Positions 44,271 through 55,333 of a stretch of DNA of 64,000 nucleotides are shown here, one piece after another; the stretch's first letter is position 1, and each line of letters opens with the position of its first letter. The position numbers and the translations under genes are program-made. Under the pieces are notes generated by a model. It searched no databases. It was not told the origin of the DNA and worked only from the letters and a program-made list of their open reading frames with translations. The DNA is from Rhodocyclaceae bacterium (GTDB taxonomy: Bacteria > Pseudomonadota > Gammaproteobacteria > Burkholderiales > Rhodocyclaceae), in the NCBI GenBank assembly GCA_023383815.1, contig JAHDYG010000019.1, positions 1 to 64,000 on the forward strand. The letters run 5' to 3'.

Positions 44271-45203
44271 ATGACCGAACTCAGACACTATCTCCAGTTC
44301 AACGATTTCAGTCGTGAAGAGTACGATTACCTTTTCGACCGCTCGCGCTGGATCAAGGACAAGTTCAAGCGCTACGAACCCTGGCATCCCCTGTTCGATC
44401 GCACCTTGATCATGGTTTTCGAGAAGGCCAGCACGCGGACACGCTTGTCATTCGAAGCCGGAATGCACCAGTTGGGCGGGTCGGCGATCTACCTCAATAC
44501 CCGTGACTCGCAACTCGGGCGTGGCGAACCGGTCGAGGACGCGGCCCAGGTCATGTCGCGGATGAGCGATCTGGTGATGATCCGCACCTTCGAGCAGGAT
44601 GTGATCGAGCGCTTTGCCGCAAACTCGCGGGTGCCGGTCATCAATGGGCTGACCAACGAGTACCATCCCTGCCAGATTCTCGCCGACCTCTTCACCTTCA
44701 TCGAACACCGCGGTTCGATCCAGGGCAGGACCGTTGCCTGGATCGGTGACTCCAACAACGTCTGCAATACGTGGCTGCAGGCGGCCGAAGTCCTTGATTT
44801 CAACGTTCATGTCTCGACGCCACCGGGCTACGAAGTCGAACCCGAACGCGCGGGGCTCTATGGCACCGACCATTTCGAGCAGTTTGCCGATCCGATGGAC
44901 GCCTGCAAGGGCGCGGACCTGGTGACGACCGACGTATGGACCTCGATGGGGTTCGAAGCGGAGAACGAGGCGCGCAAGAAGGCGTTTGCCGATTGGTGCG
45001 TGGATGCCGAGATGATGTCGCAGGCGAATCCGGATGCGGTGTTCATGCATTGTCTGCCGGCCCATCGTGGTGAGGAGGTGACCGCCGAGGTCATCGATGG
45101 ACCTCAGTCGGTGATCTGGGACGAGGCCGAGAACCGGCTGCACGTTCAAAAGGCGCTGATGGAGTTTCTCGTGCTCGGCAGGGTGTCGGGCGGAGAGCAG
45201 TAG
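44271..45203 (+). CDS. argF: Ornithine carbamoyltransferase
   Basis: 310 residues. Carbamoyl-phosphate site FEKASTRTRLSFE, QLGRGEPVEDAAQVMSRM, NGLTNEYHPCQILADL, ornithine site DVWTSMGFEAENEARKKAF and the catalytic HCLPAHRGEEV. It converts ornithine and carbamoyl phosphate to citrulline. Follows argD by 10 bp; argG starts 97 bp downstream. Confidence 0.97.
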   Translation: MTELRHYLQFNDFSREEYDYLFDRSRWIKDKFKRYEPWHPLFDRTLIMVFEKASTRTRLSFEAGMHQLGGSAIYLNTRDSQLGRGEPVEDAAQVMSRMSDLVMIRTFEQDVIERFAANSRVPVINGLTNEYHPCQILADLFTFIEHRGSIQGRTVAWIGDSNNVCNTWLQAAEVLDFNVHVSTPPGYEVEPERAGLYGTDHFEQFADPMDACKGADLVTTDVWTSMGFEAENEARKKAFADWCVDAEMMSQANPDAVFMHCLPAHRGEEVTAEVIDGPQSVIWDEAENRLHVQKALMEFLVLGRVSGGEQ

Positions 45204-45300
45204 TGGCATCGTCGCGGCCGTGATGCGCCGTCTGGCGAGAGTGGATTGATCAACCTGGCTACCCCACGAGGGTGGTCTACTGTGCGGATCGGAAGCCGAC

Positions 45301-46533
<1,233 letters not shown>

Positions 46534-46551
46534 GCCCGGAGCAGACCGGCG

Positions 46552-46782
46552 ATGAACGACGGACCGGTCCTGTTCGGACTCACCATCGCGCAGTTCGAGG
46601 AGATCTCCCTCAAGGTTCTCCTGACTGCGCTGGTGCTCTACATGCTGTTCATCATCGGCAATCTCGCCTGGAAGTCGAAGGCGGGCAAGTACGGGACGAT
46701 CTGGATGTTCGTTGCACTGGGGCTGGGGTTCGTGGGTTTCGTCGCAAAGGCGTTCATCCAGCGCTATCTTGATATCGAGTGA
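46552..46782 (+). CDS. DUF2788 small membrane protein
   Basis: 76 residues with two helices, about 21-40 (VLLTALVLYMLFIIGNLAW) and 49-69 (IWMFVALGLGFVGFVAKAFI). MNDGPVLFGLTIAQFEEI matches DUF2788. Function unknown; lies 18 bp after argG. Confidence 0.8.
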   Translation: MNDGPVLFGLTIAQFEEISLKVLLTALVLYMLFIIGNLAWKSKAGKYGTIWMFVALGLGFVGFVAKAFIQRYLDIE

Positions 46783-46821
46783 TCCGGGCGGGCGCGGGGC
46801 CGTCCTGAGGAGTTCAAACGA

Positions 46822-47145
46822 ATGAGTGGTATGGAACAGTTTCAGAACGTGACCCTGAAGGCCGCGGCAAATGTGTACTTCGATGGCAAGTGCGTGTCTC
46901 ACACGTTTCATCTCGCGGATGGAACCCGCAAGTCAGCCGGCGTCATCCTGCCCTCGACGCTGACCTTCACGACGGCTGCTCCGGAGATCATGGAGTGCGT
47001 TGGCGGGCGGTGCCGGGTCCGCATTGGTGGCGAGTCCGGCTGGCATGCCGTCGAGGCGGGGCAGTCGTTCAGCGTGCCGGCAGATTCAGCCTTCGACATC
47101 GAGGTCACGGGCGAGCCCTTTCACTATATCTGCCATTTCGGCTGA
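46822..47145 (+). CDS. ppnP: Pyrimidine/purine nucleoside phosphorylase (DUF1255)
   Basis: 107-residue single-domain cupin of the PpnP/YaiE family: FQNVTLKAAANVYFDGKCVSHTF, RKSAGVILPSTLTFTTAAPEIMECVGG, FSVPADSAFDIEV and the closing FHYICHFG. PpnP phosphorolyses several nucleosides. ATG follows GAGGAG with a 9-nt gap. Confidence 0.9.
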   Translation: MSGMEQFQNVTLKAAANVYFDGKCVSHTFHLADGTRKSAGVILPSTLTFTTAAPEIMECVGGRCRVRIGGESGWHAVEAGQSFSVPADSAFDIEVTGEPFHYICHFG

Positions 47146-47169
47146 ACCGGTTCGGGAGCCTGCGCCATC

Positions 47170-47655
47170 ATGCCTTCCTTCGACATTCTTTCCGAGGTGG
47201 ATCTCGTTGCGCTTCGCAACGCGGTAGACGTCGCCAATCGCAAGATCGGCAACCGCTACGATTTCAAGGGCAGCGACGCGCGTGTCGAGCACAACGACAA
47301 GATCCTGACCCTGTTCGGCGACAGCGATTTCCAGCTCGACCAGATGAAGGCCGTGCTGCTACCGGAAATGACCGCCAAGAAGATCGATGTTCGTTGCCTG
47401 GAGTACGGCGATCTGCAGAAGGTCAGTGGCAACAAGGTCAAGCAGGAGGTCAAGGTCCGGGTCGGGATCGACCAGGCCTTGTCGAAGGAGATCGTCCGGC
47501 TCCTCAAGGACAGAAAACTCAAGATCCAGGCTTCCATTCAGGGCGACGCAGTGCGCGTCTCTGGCGCCAAGCGTGATACATTGCAGGAAGCCATCGCACT
47601 GGTGAAGAAGGAAGTCACGGATTTTCCGCTTCAGTTCGGCAACTTCAGGGACTGA
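47170..47655 (+). CDS. YajQ-family nucleotide-binding protein
   Basis: 161 residues: MPSFDILSEVDLVALRNAVDVANRKIGNRYDFKGS, then the duplicated ferredoxin-like fold, closing KKEVTDFPLQFGNFRD as in the family. YajQ relatives bind nucleotides, and some bind cyclic di-GMP and act in virulence regulation (XC_3703 in Xanthomonas). Starts 24 bp after ppnP. Confidence 0.92.
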   Translation: MPSFDILSEVDLVALRNAVDVANRKIGNRYDFKGSDARVEHNDKILTLFGDSDFQLDQMKAVLLPEMTAKKIDVRCLEYGDLQKVSGNKVKQEVKVRVGIDQALSKEIVRLLKDRKLKIQASIQGDAVRVSGAKRDTLQEAIALVKKEVTDFPLQFGNFRD

Positions 47656-47712
47656 TGCGCCGCCCGCAAAGCGGGGCGGGCAGTCTGTGCGGACCGTACA
47701 GGAGGATTTCTG

Positions 47713-47910
47713 ATGGACATCTCACGCGCGGCCAGTGCCGCTTCGAATGCCAGCCTGGGTTCCGTTCAGGGTCAGGCTTCGCTGATGGTGCTGAAGAAGG
47801 CCATCGCCTTGCAGGAATCGAACGCCTTGCAACTCGTCAACGCGATTCCGCAGGCGCCGCGGATCGATCCGGCGGCGACCGTCGGCGGACGCATCAACAC
47901 GTTCGCCTGA
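47713..47910 (+). CDS. YjfB-like putative motility peptide
   Basis: 65 residues: MDISRAASAASNASLGSVQGQASLMVLKKAIALQESNALQLVNAIPQAP. The pattern MD-S near the start, VLKKAI-QES-A-LVNAIPQ matches the YjfB/putative motility protein family. No flagellar genes are in the window. A GGAGGA ribosome site precedes the ATG. Confidence 0.75.
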   Translation: MDISRAASAASNASLGSVQGQASLMVLKKAIALQESNALQLVNAIPQAPRIDPAATVGGRINTFA

Positions 47911-48223
47911 TCAGGCGACGCAGCCCAGGATCCTGAGGCGCCTGCCCACCTTGGGGCCAGCCACAGGGGAATTCTGCCGGAAGTCTCATCCGTTCTCCTG
48001 GGGGCGCACGGCCGGGCCGGAGCATGTTGCTACGCACCATTGATTTGCAAGCGTTTTTCTTGCGTTCCGAATCTGTATTGGTGATAGACTTGCGAAAATT
48101 TTGTTTCGGCCATTTGTGTTTGTCTGAATTCAAACCGGACCGGAACTCAGGACCCCAAGGAGAACGAATCCGGCTGGTGCCTCAGATCCGGATCCGAAGA
48201 CCAATCGAGCCTGGAGGAGAAGA
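47911..48223. other. Non-coding interval before the M23 peptidase
   Basis: 313 bp. The left part has a small inverted repeat (CAGGCG/CGCCTG) without a T-run. The middle is AT-richer and contains a weak promoter match, TTGCGT (48060-48065), 17 bp, GATAGA (48083-48088). The right end is the GGAGGAG ribosome site (48213-48219) of the peptidase. No convincing small gene. Confidence 0.4.
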
Positions 48224-49393
48224 GTGGCATTTGTCATTCTTTCCGCCGGCACGTTGACTCGCTCGAAGACCCGCACGATCAGTGCGGGTTTCTTTGTGGG
48301 TCTCGTGGCGGCGGGCATGCTGGTAACGCTGCTAGGTGGTTTCGCGCTGGGTTACGGGTTGCGCGACGGATCTCCCGATCCGGCGGCTGGCGTCGGCGAG
48401 GGGGGCCTCGTTTCGCGGTTGGCGAATGAGGTGGAGGCTGCGGCTGCGACGGTTGTGGCCATCGGTACGGCGACCGTTGACTACGGCACCGCAGAGTCCT
48501 TCGAGCCCGCGCCGGTTCATGTGCCGGGGATCATCGCGGTCGAGGGTGGCGGCGACGGTGAAGATGGCGGTGCGCCGGAAAACCGGATGCTGATCGATCG
48601 TTTCGGGGAACTCTCCGGGCGGATGATCCAGCTCGAGGTCGAAGCCGCGCAACTGGCGGCCCGGATCGGGGCCATTCAGGAATTCGAGGCCAGGCTGAAG
48701 ACCGATTCGGAGTCGAAGAAGAAGTCCCGCCAGGCTCGCACCCCCCCGGCAAGATCTTCCGGTGGCCCCTTGCTCAGACCCGTCGAGGCAGACCGGCTGG
48801 CGGCCGAAGCGCAGGAACTGGTTACGCGTATCCTTGATCACGCGGAGGACAGGCCGGCCTTTGCGGCATCGGATTCGCCCGACAGCGCAGATCACCTGGA
48901 GTCGGAACTCGTGCGCATGGAGGACGGGATCACCCGTCTTGCAGATGCTCTGTCCGAACTGGATCGCATTGCGACTTCCCTGAATCTGGTTCATATGTCG
49001 TTTCCAGGAAGAGCTCCTGTGAAGGGGGTTCAGGTCGGTTCGAGGTTCGGCAACCGCGTGGATCCGTTCACGAAACGTCGTGCGTTTCATAGCGGAATCG
49101 ATTTTGCGGCTCCACGCGGAACGCCGATTCTGGCGAGTGCCGGTGGGCGCGTGATCTATGCCGCATTCCGCAAGGACTATGGGCATACCGTCGAGATCGA
49201 TCACGGCGCCGGGCTCGTCACGCGGTATGCCCATGCGTCGAAACTGCTCGTCAAGGTCGGTCAGGTGGTGATGCCGGGCGAGAAGATCGCGCTGATCGGT
49301 TCGACCGGGCGATCTTCCGGGCCGCACCTGCACTTCGAGATCCTTCAGGACGGACGGTACGTCGACCCGACGACCTATCTGGCGCGCTTCTGA
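48224..49393 (+). CDS. M23-family cell-wall metallopeptidase
   Basis: 389 residues. A TM helix spans about 23-47 (FFVGLVAAGMLVTLLGGFALGYGL), a periplasmic coiled-coil/low-complexity part follows to about 260, then the LytM domain: GVQVGSRFGNRVDPFTKRRAFHSGIDFAAPRGTPILAS (zinc His and Asp), HTVEIDHGAGLVTRYAHASKL and SSGPHLHFEIL with the last zinc His. All zinc-site residues are present, so it should be an active endopeptidase on peptide cross-links. GTG start with GGAGGAG. It is followed within 20 bp by a TM coiled-coil gene and then a bactofilin, an association known in cell-shape modules. Confidence 0.9.
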   Translation: MAFVILSAGTLTRSKTRTISAGFFVGLVAAGMLVTLLGGFALGYGLRDGSPDPAAGVGEGGLVSRLANEVEAAAATVVAIGTATVDYGTAESFEPAPVHVPGIIAVEGGGDGEDGGAPENRMLIDRFGELSGRMIQLEVEAAQLAARIGAIQEFEARLKTDSESKKKSRQARTPPARSSGGPLLRPVEADRLAAEAQELVTRILDHAEDRPAFAASDSPDSADHLESELVRMEDGITRLADALSELDRIATSLNLVHMSFPGRAPVKGVQVGSRFGNRVDPFTKRRAFHSGIDFAAPRGTPILASAGGRVIYAAFRKDYGHTVEIDHGAGLVTRYAHASKLLVKVGQVVMPGEKIALIGSTGRSSGPHLHFEILQDGRYVDPTTYLARF

Positions 49394-49413
49394 GTTCCGG
49401 GATCTGAAGGAAC

Positions 49414-49917
49414 ATGTTCTGGCGAAGCACGGCGAAGAGCCGGGATCTTGCTGACGGCTCGATCCTGCTTGCTTCGCAACGGAGTTTCCGCAAGCTCTTG
49501 CTCTTCTGGTCGCTGGCCATCCTGGCTGTCATTGCGACGGGACTGGCCATCCGGCAGTTCGAACTCAGTGTGCTGTCCGGCGAGCGGCAGCTGTCCTTCG
49601 AGGAGGAGATTCGCACACTGAAGGCCCAGATCGCCGAGATTTCAGCGAACAACGCGGTTCTGAGAACGGAGGCGGACGAGCTGCGCGGGGTGATCGAGGG
49701 GCTGAAGCATCACAACGGCGAGCTCGTTGCGGCCAACGGTCAGTTCATGAAGGCCAATGAGGAATTGCGGGATGCGCTGGAGCGTGCTTCGCTGGACCTC
49801 GAGATCGGTGCCGTCACGCGCAGTGAGCTCGAACGCCAGATCGTCGTCCTCAACGAACAGCTCAAGGCGATCAAGCAGGAACTGGAGTTTGCCAAGGCAG
49901 CCCGCAAGAATCGTTGA
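49414..49917 (+). CDS. Single-TM coiled-coil protein
   Basis: 167 residues. A cytoplasmic N-terminus, one TM helix at about 28-47 (LLLFWSLAILAVIATGLAI), then an almost continuous coiled coil (about 60-160). It resembles DUF6776-like betaproteobacterial membrane proteins but I cannot assign it firmly. Between an M23 peptidase and a bactofilin, it may link the enzyme to the cytoskeletal filament. Confidence 0.7.
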   Translation: MFWRSTAKSRDLADGSILLASQRSFRKLLLFWSLAILAVIATGLAIRQFELSVLSGERQLSFEEEIRTLKAQIAEISANNAVLRTEADELRGVIEGLKHHNGELVAANGQFMKANEELRDALERASLDLEIGAVTRSELERQIVVLNEQLKAIKQELEFAKAARKNR

Positions 49918-50018
49918 TCAGGCGGGTGCGGGAAGGCCCCCTGCACGGATCGCAGTGTCCTGCATTTGCCCTGCGCGACCGCGAGCATTCCATCCGGAGA
50001 ACCATCGGGGAAAGTCAG

Positions 50019-50486
50019 ATGTTTGGCAGAAAGCAGAAGAAGACGATCGAGGTCAACAAGCTGTCGAGTCTGATCGCGGACAATCTGCGGATCGTCGGCG
50101 ACGTGTATTTTTCGGGTGGCCTGCGCGTCGACGGCCACATCGAAGGCGACGTGATCGGGCGCAACGGCGACAAGAGCCTGATCGTGCTGAGCGAGAAGGG
50201 CTCCATCATCGGGCGGGTTCAGGCCTACGACGCCGTGATCAATGGGTCGGTGAAGGGCGATCTCGAGGTCGAACATTTCCTGGAGCTGCATTCGAATGCG
50301 CGGATTGCAGGCAATATCAGCTACCGACAGCTCCAGATGGATTGCGGGGCCGGTATCGAGGGGCAGCTCGTGCGGGTTTCGGAGCCGGAACAGGAGATGC
50401 GCCTGATCGGATCAAGCAGTACGGCGATGCCGGATGGCGAGGGCGGTTCGTCCGAAGCAAAGACGTCGGCTTCCGGCAACGATTGA
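50019..50486 (+). CDS. Bactofilin
   Basis: 155 residues. The central beta-helix repeats ([67 protein letters not shown]) define a bactofilin (DUF583), a self-polymerising cytoskeletal protein. N-terminal [11 protein letters not shown] can bind membrane. The start at 50019 follows GGGGAAA. Coupled with the M23 peptidase, it probably localises wall remodelling. Confidence 0.9.
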   Translation: MFGRKQKKTIEVNKLSSLIADNLRIVGDVYFSGGLRVDGHIEGDVIGRNGDKSLIVLSEKGSIIGRVQAYDAVINGSVKGDLEVEHFLELHSNARIAGNISYRQLQMDCGAGIEGQLVRVSEPEQEMRLIGSSSTAMPDGEGGSSEAKTSASGND

Positions 50487-50531
50487 GTCGCCCCGGATCC
50501 GGCAGGGGACTGTCGGGGTGGTTCGCTCGGG

Positions 50532-50537
50532 TATAAT
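50532..50537 (+). promoter_or_regulatory. Perfect -10 hexamer upstream of purL
   Basis: TATAAT at 50532-50537, about 50 nt before the purL ATG, with only a poor -35 (ACTGTC at 50509-50514, 17-bp spacer). I see no PurR-like operator. Confidence 0.4.
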
Positions 50538-50586
50538 TCACCGCTTCCCGAGGAAGGCCGTCTCCTCATTCCCCGAAGCCATCAAA

Positions 50587-53500
50587 ATGTCCCAGATTCT
50601 CAAGCTCCGCGGTACTTCTGCGCACTCGTCCGCACGTCTTGCGCGTGCTCATGCTTTGATCGCGGAGCGGCTCCGCGGCCTGAGAGGTCTGAGCGCAGAG
50701 CACTGGTATTTCGTGGAGTCTGCCCAGCCACTCACCGATGCGGAGCAGGAAAGGCTCTGCGAGCTGCTCGGTGCCGAGCCCGCACCGCAATCGGTGCCGC
50801 AGTCGCTGCTGCTGGTCGTGCCACGCCTCGGAACGATCTCTCCGTGGGCGTCGAAGGCCACCGACATCGCGCACCAGTGCGGGTTCTCCGGCATCTGCCG
50901 GATCGAGCGCGGAACGGCCTGGTGGCTGGAGCTTGCGCGGCCACTCGATGAGCGGGCGCTCGCCGGGGTCTTGCCCCTGATTCATGACCGGATGACCGAG
51001 TCGGTGCTGCATGCGCCGGATGCTGCAGACGCGCTGTTCCATCACTACGAACCGCAGCCGCTGGCCTCGGTCGATCTGCTCACCGGAGGGCGGGCGGCGC
51101 TTGTGGTGGCCAACGCCGAACTGGGTCTGGCCTTGTCGGAGGACGAGATCGACTACCTCGTCGACAACTTCACGCGCATGCAGCGCAATCCGACCGATGT
51201 CGAACTGATGATGTTCGCGCAGGCGAACTCAGAGCATTGCCGCCACAAGATCTTCAATGCCGAGTGGGTCATCGACGGCGCGCCGATGAAGAAGACCCTC
51301 TTCGGAATGATCAAGGAAACCCACCAGGCGCAGCCTGCGGGCACCGTAGTTGCCTACTCGGACAATGCATCGATCATCGAGGGCGCGCGGATCGACCGGC
51401 TCTATCCCGATCGGGATGGACGGTGGCGTTATCACGAAGAAGAGACTCACCTGCTGGCGAAGGTCGAGACGCACAATCACCCGACGGCGATCTCTCCGTT
51501 TCCTGGTGCCGCAACCGGGGCGGGTGGTGAGATTCGTGATGAGGGCGCGACGGGTCGCGGATCGCGCCCCAAAGCTGGGCTGACCGGGTTCTCGGTGTCG
51601 AACCTGGAGATTCCCGATTTCGTGCAACCCTGGGAGCAGCCCTACGGCCGGCCGGGGCGAATCGCCTCGGCGCTGGACATCATGATCGAAGGGCCGATTG
51701 GCGGCGCGGCGTTCAACAACGAGTTCGGACGCCCCAACCTCGCCGGCTATTTCCGCAGCTTTCAGCAATTGGTGCAGGAAGAGGTGCGCGGCTATCACAA
51801 GCCGATCATGATCGCCGGTGGTGTCGGCAACATCCAGGCCCTGCAGTCGCACAAAATCATCTTCGCACCCGGCACCCTGCTGATCCAGCTTGGCGGGCCG
51901 GGCATGCTGATCGGGCTGGGGGGTGGGGCTGCCTCCAGCATGACGACCGGAACGAACACGGCGGACCTCGACTTCGCCTCGGTGCAGCGTGGCAACCCGG
52001 AGATCCAGCGACGCTGCCAGGAGGTCATCGATGCCTGCTGGCAGCAGGGCGAGGACAATCCGATCCTGTCGATCCATGACGTCGGTGCGGGCGGCTTGTC
52101 GAATGCGATGCCCGAACTTGCAGACTCGGCCGGACTGGGTGCGCGGTTCGAATTGCGCGAGATTCATATCGAAGAGCCCGGCATGAGCCCGCGCGAGATC
52201 TGGAGCAATGAAGCGCAGGAACGCTATGTTCTTGCCGTCGCGCCTGATCGGCTGGAAGATTTTCGCGCATTGTGCGAGCGCGAACGCTGCCCGTTCGCCG
52301 TGCTCGGAGCCGCGACGGAGGACGGACGGCTGATTGTCTCCGACCGACATTTCGACAACCAACCGGTGGACATGGAGATGCAGGTCCTGCTCGGCAAGCC
52401 GCCGCGCATGACGCGCCAGGTATCGCGGCGAGCGGTGCATGTGCCGCCCTTCGACGTGACCGACGTCGACCTGCATGAGGCCTGCCTGCGCGTGTTGCGG
52501 CTGCCGGCGGTGGCGAGCAAGAACTTCCTGATCACGATTGGTGACCGGTCGGTTGGAGGTCTGACTGCGCGCGACCAGATGGTCGGACCCTGGCAGGTGC
52601 CCGTATCCGACGTCGCTGTCACGGCAATGGGGTTCCGCGGTTATGAAGGCGAAGCCTTTGCGGTGGGCGAGCGGACCCCGGTCGCCTGCCTCGACGCACC
52701 CGCATCGGGCCGCCTCGCAGTCGGGGAGGCGATCACGAACCTTGCGGCGGCGGCCATCACCGATCTGCACAAGGTCAAGCTGTCGGCCAACTGGATGGCG
52801 GCGGCCGGTCATCGGGGTGAGGATGCGAAGCTCTTCGACACGGTGCAGGCCGTATCCGGGTTCTGCCAGAGCGCCGGCCTGTCGATTCCGGTGGGCAAGG
52901 ATTCGCTGTCGATGAAGACGGCCTGGAACGAGGATGGGCAGGACAGGGCGGTGATCGCACCGCTGTCCCTGATCGTCACCGCGTTCGCGCCGGTCGAGGA
53001 CATCCGCTCGACCCTGACGCCGCAGTTGCGGCTCGATCTCGGAGAAGACACCGAACTCGTGCTGATCGACCTCGGAGACGGATGCAACCGGCTCGGTGGG
53101 TCAGCGCTTGCTCAGGTGTATGGTTCGGTCGCCGAGCAGGCTCCGGACGTCGAACCGGAGGTGCTCGCACGGTTCTTCGCGGTGATCCAGCAGTTCCGCA
53201 GCGAAGGCCTGCTGCTTGCCTATCATGACCGCAGCGACGGTGGGCTGTTTGCGACCTTGTGCGAGATGGCGTTCGCCTCGCACTGCGGACTGTCGATCGT
53301 GCTCGATACCGTCTGCTACGACGAGTTCATGAATGACGTGGATGGACTCGACAAGAAGCCGGACACTCTCAAGGGCCGCCTCAACGACCGTCTGTTCGCC
53401 GGACTCTTTGCCGAAGAACTCGGGGCCGTGGTCCAGATCCGGCGTGCCGATCGCGCCCGGATCACGGCGGCCTTGCGTGATGCCGGTCTGGCCTACCATT

Positions 53501-54516
53501 TCTTGGGCGAACCCAACGACAAGGACGAAATCCGCTTCTGGCGCAACGCAAAGATGGTCTTCAGCGCCAGCCGCAGCGATCTGATCCGGGCCTGGGCCGA
53601 AACCGGATACCGCATCGCGCGCCTGCGTGATGATGCTCAGTGCGCAGCAGAAGAGTTCGAATCCCTGGCCGATGCGTCCGACCCCGGGCTGTCGGTGCGG
53701 ATCACCTACGATGCGTCCGAAGACGTTGCCGCACCAATGATTGCTCGCGGCGCCCGGCCGCGAATCGCCATCCTGCGAGAGCAGGGCGTCAACTCCCAGT
53801 TCGAGATGGCCGCGGCATTCGAGCGCGCTGGCTTCGATCCATTCGACGTTCACATGACCGACCTGCAGTCCGGCCGTCATCGCCTCGAAGCGTTCCATGG
53901 CCTGGCTGCCTGCGGCGGCTTCTCGTATGGCGACGTGCTCGGCGCCGGGCAGGGGTGGGCGAAATCCATTCTTTTCAATCCGACCCTGCGCGCCGCTTTC
54001 GAAGCCTTCTTCGGCCGCAGCGATACGTTTGCGATCGGGGTCTGCAACGGTTGCCAGATGATGGCGCATCTTTCCGCCATCATCCCCGGTGCGCAGCACT
54101 GGCCCAAGTTCGCGCGCAACCGCAGCGAGCAGTTCGAGGCGCGGCTGTCGATGGTCGAAGTGCTGGAAAGCCCGTCGATCCTCTTTGACGGCATGGCCGG
54201 AAGCCGCATGCCGATCGTGGTCAGCCACGGAGAGGGCAGGGCGGTGTTCGCGAATGACGAGCAGCGCAATGGTGCCGTTGCGACCCTGCGCTACCTCGAC
54301 AACCATGGTCGTGTGGCCGAGACCTATCCCGCCAACCCGAACGGCTCGCCGGATGGGCTGACCGGATTCACGAGCGAGGATGGCCGCTTCACGATCATGA
54401 TGCCGCACCCGGAACGGACCAGCCGCAGCGTCCAGATGAGCTGGTGCCCGCCCGGTTCGGGCGAGGATTCGCCCTGGATGCGGATCTTCCGCAACGCCCG
54501 GGTGTGGCTCGGATAG
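50587..54516 (+). CDS. purL: Phosphoribosylformylglycinamidine synthase
   Basis: 1309 residues, large single-chain type (E. coli 1295). It makes FGAM from FGAR, ATP and glutamine in purine synthesis. N-terminal PurS-like part, linker [23 protein letters not shown]-binding synthetase domains ([61 protein letters not shown]), and a C-terminal glutaminase with [16 protein letters not shown], catalytic Cys in [13 protein letters not shown] and the His/Glu of [11 protein letters not shown]. The frame is open to 50434, overlapping the bactofilin; ATG at 50587 gives MSQILKLRG as in homologues. Confidence 0.97.
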   Translation: MSQILKLRGTSAHSSARLARAHALIAERLRGLRGLSAEHWYFVESAQPLTDAEQERLCELLGAEPAPQSVPQSLLLVVPRLGTISPWASKATDIAHQCGFSGICRIERGTAWWLELARPLDERALAGVLPLIHDRMTESVLHAPDAADALFHHYEPQPLASVDLLTGGRAALVVANAELGLALSEDEIDYLVDNFTRMQRNPTDVELMMFAQANSEHCRHKIFNAEWVIDGAPMKKTLFGMIKETHQAQPAGTVVAYSDNASIIEGARIDRLYPDRDGRWRYHEEETHLLAKVETHNHPTAISPFPGAATGAGGEIRDEGATGRGSRPKAGLTGFSVSNLEIPDFVQPWEQPYGRPGRIASALDIMIEGPIGGAAFNNEFGRPNLAGYFRSFQQLVQEEVRGYHKPIMIAGGVGNIQALQSHKIIFAPGTLLIQLGGPGMLIGLGGGAASSMTTGTNTADLDFASVQRGNPEIQRRCQEVIDACWQQGEDNPILSIHDVGAGGLSNAMPELADSAGLGARFELREIHIEEPGMSPREIWSNEAQERYVLAVAPDRLEDFRALCERERCPFAVLGAATEDGRLIVSDRHFDNQPVDMEMQVLLGKPPRMTRQVSRRAVHVPPFDVTDVDLHEACLRVLRLPAVASKNFLITIGDRSVGGLTARDQMVGPWQVPVSDVAVTAMGFRGYEGEAFAVGERTPVACLDAPASGRLAVGEAITNLAAAAITDLHKVKLSANWMAAAGHRGEDAKLFDTVQAVSGFCQSAGLSIPVGKDSLSMKTAWNEDGQDRAVIAPLSLIVTAFAPVEDIRSTLTPQLRLDLGEDTELVLIDLGDGCNRLGGSALAQVYGSVAEQAPDVEPEVLARFFAVIQQFRSEGLLLAYHDRSDGGLFATLCEMAFASHCGLSIVLDTVCYDEFMNDVDGLDKKPDTLKGRLNDRLFAGLFAEELGAVVQIRRADRARITAALRDAGLAYHFLGEPNDKDEIRFWRNAKMVFSASRSDLIRAWAETGYRIARLRDDAQCAAEEFESLADASDPGLSVRITYDASEDVAAPMIARGARPRIAILREQGVNSQFEMAAAFERAGFDPFDVHMTDLQSGRHRLEAFHGLAACGGFSYGDVLGAGQGWAKSILFNPTLRAAFEAFFGRSDTFAIGVCNGCQMMAHLSAIIPGAQHWPKFARNRSEQFEARLSMVEVLESPSILFDGMAGSRMPIVVSHGEGRAVFANDEQRNGAVATLRYLDNHGRVAETYPANPNGSPDGLTGFTSEDGRFTIMMPHPERTSRSVQMSWCPPGSGEDSPWMRIFRNARVWLG

Positions 54517-54526
54517 TTCCAGCGAA

Positions 54527-54545
54527 GCCGCGCATGCGGCAATTT
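54527..54545 (+). terminator. Weak purL terminator candidate
   Basis: A 5-bp stem GCCGC-GCAT-GCGGC (54527-54540) followed by AATTTGTC, 10 nt after the purL stop. Short stem, so low confidence. Confidence 0.3.
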
Positions 54546-54570
54546 GTCGCGCCTGTCCGACCCCCGCCAA

Positions 54571-54611
54571 TTGACTGCGGTCAATCAGCGGGGGAGCTGA
54601 GCCGATAGAAT
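54571..54611 (+). promoter_or_regulatory. FNR-like class II promoter of the copper/TonB locus
   Basis: TTGACTGCGGTCAA (54571-54584) has the FNR/CRP-superfamily layout TTGAN-N4-NTCAA and is embedded in a longer symmetric element (CCCCCGC at 54561-54567, GCGGGGG at 54588-54594, same centre). A -10 TAGAAT lies at 54606-54611 with predicted start near 54618, so the dyad is centred about 40.5 bp upstream, essentially the -41.5 of class II FNR promoters. The element could alternatively fold as a nested RNA hairpin. Confidence 0.5.
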
Positions 54612-54708
54612 CGATCCCGACCCTGAAGGCCGGGCGACATCGGCCTGACGCGTGCCCTGCGATGAGGAACGGGCATGCGGGCCGAAATCCATCAAGGAGC
54701 CGTAACCG

Positions 54709-55302
54709 ATGCCATCTTCTTTCCGTGGCCTGATCTTGCTCGCACTTTTGGCGTTCATGCTTGCGGCATGCAGCGCCCCCGAAGCGCCGCGTTTCAACGC
54801 CGCAAACATGACCGGGGTCGAGTATGGCAAGGATCTCCGGATGCAGGACGCGGACGGCAAGGAGCGAACACTGGCTGATTTTCGCGGCAAGGTCGTGATG
54901 ATCTTCTTCGGTTTCACGCAGTGCCCGGACGTCTGCCCGACGGCGCTGTCCAGGGCGGTCGCGGTGCGCGGGATGCTCGGTGAGGATGCGAAGAAGATGC
55001 AGATGGTGTTCATCACCGTCGATCCCGAGCGGGACACGCCCGAGGTGCTGCGCGCGTACATGCTGGCCTTCGACCCGGATTTCGTCGCGCTGCATGCGCC
55101 GCTGGCGCGTACCGCCGAGATCGCCAAGTCGTTCAACGTCTTCTACCAGAAGGTTCCGACCGGTGACTCCTACACGATGGATCACACGGCCACCAGCTTC
55201 GTGTTCGACCCGACCGGCCGCCTGCGCCTGGCGGTTCCACACAACATGCCACCGGAACTGATCGCGGCTGACATCAAGACCCTGCTTGCAACCACGCGCT
55301 AA
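54709..55302 (+). CDS. SCO1/SenC family copper lipoprotein
   Basis: 197 residues. A lipoprotein signal ends in the lipobox FMLAAC with Cys21. The thioredoxin-like fold carries CPDVCP with Cys72 and Cys76, and His159 in DHTATSFVFD completes the copper site. SCO proteins deliver Cu to the CuA site of heme-copper oxidases and, in some denitrifiers, to nitrous oxide reductase. First gene of the locus, 32 bp before a PCu(A)C chaperone. Confidence 0.93.
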   Translation: MPSSFRGLILLALLAFMLAACSAPEAPRFNAANMTGVEYGKDLRMQDADGKERTLADFRGKVVMIFFGFTQCPDVCPTALSRAVAVRGMLGEDAKKMQMVFITVDPERDTPEVLRAYMLAFDPDFVALHAPLARTAEIAKSFNVFYQKVPTGDSYTMDHTATSFVFDPTGRLRLAVPHNMPPELIAADIKTLLATTR

Positions 55303-55333
55303 CCCGTAGTTCCCCACAACAGGAGAGATTTCC

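Noticed and set aside
47656-47685. GC-rich inverted repeat after YajQ considered as a terminator
   Set aside because: Several mismatches in the stem and no T-run; it also sits just before the YjfB-like gene's ribosome site.
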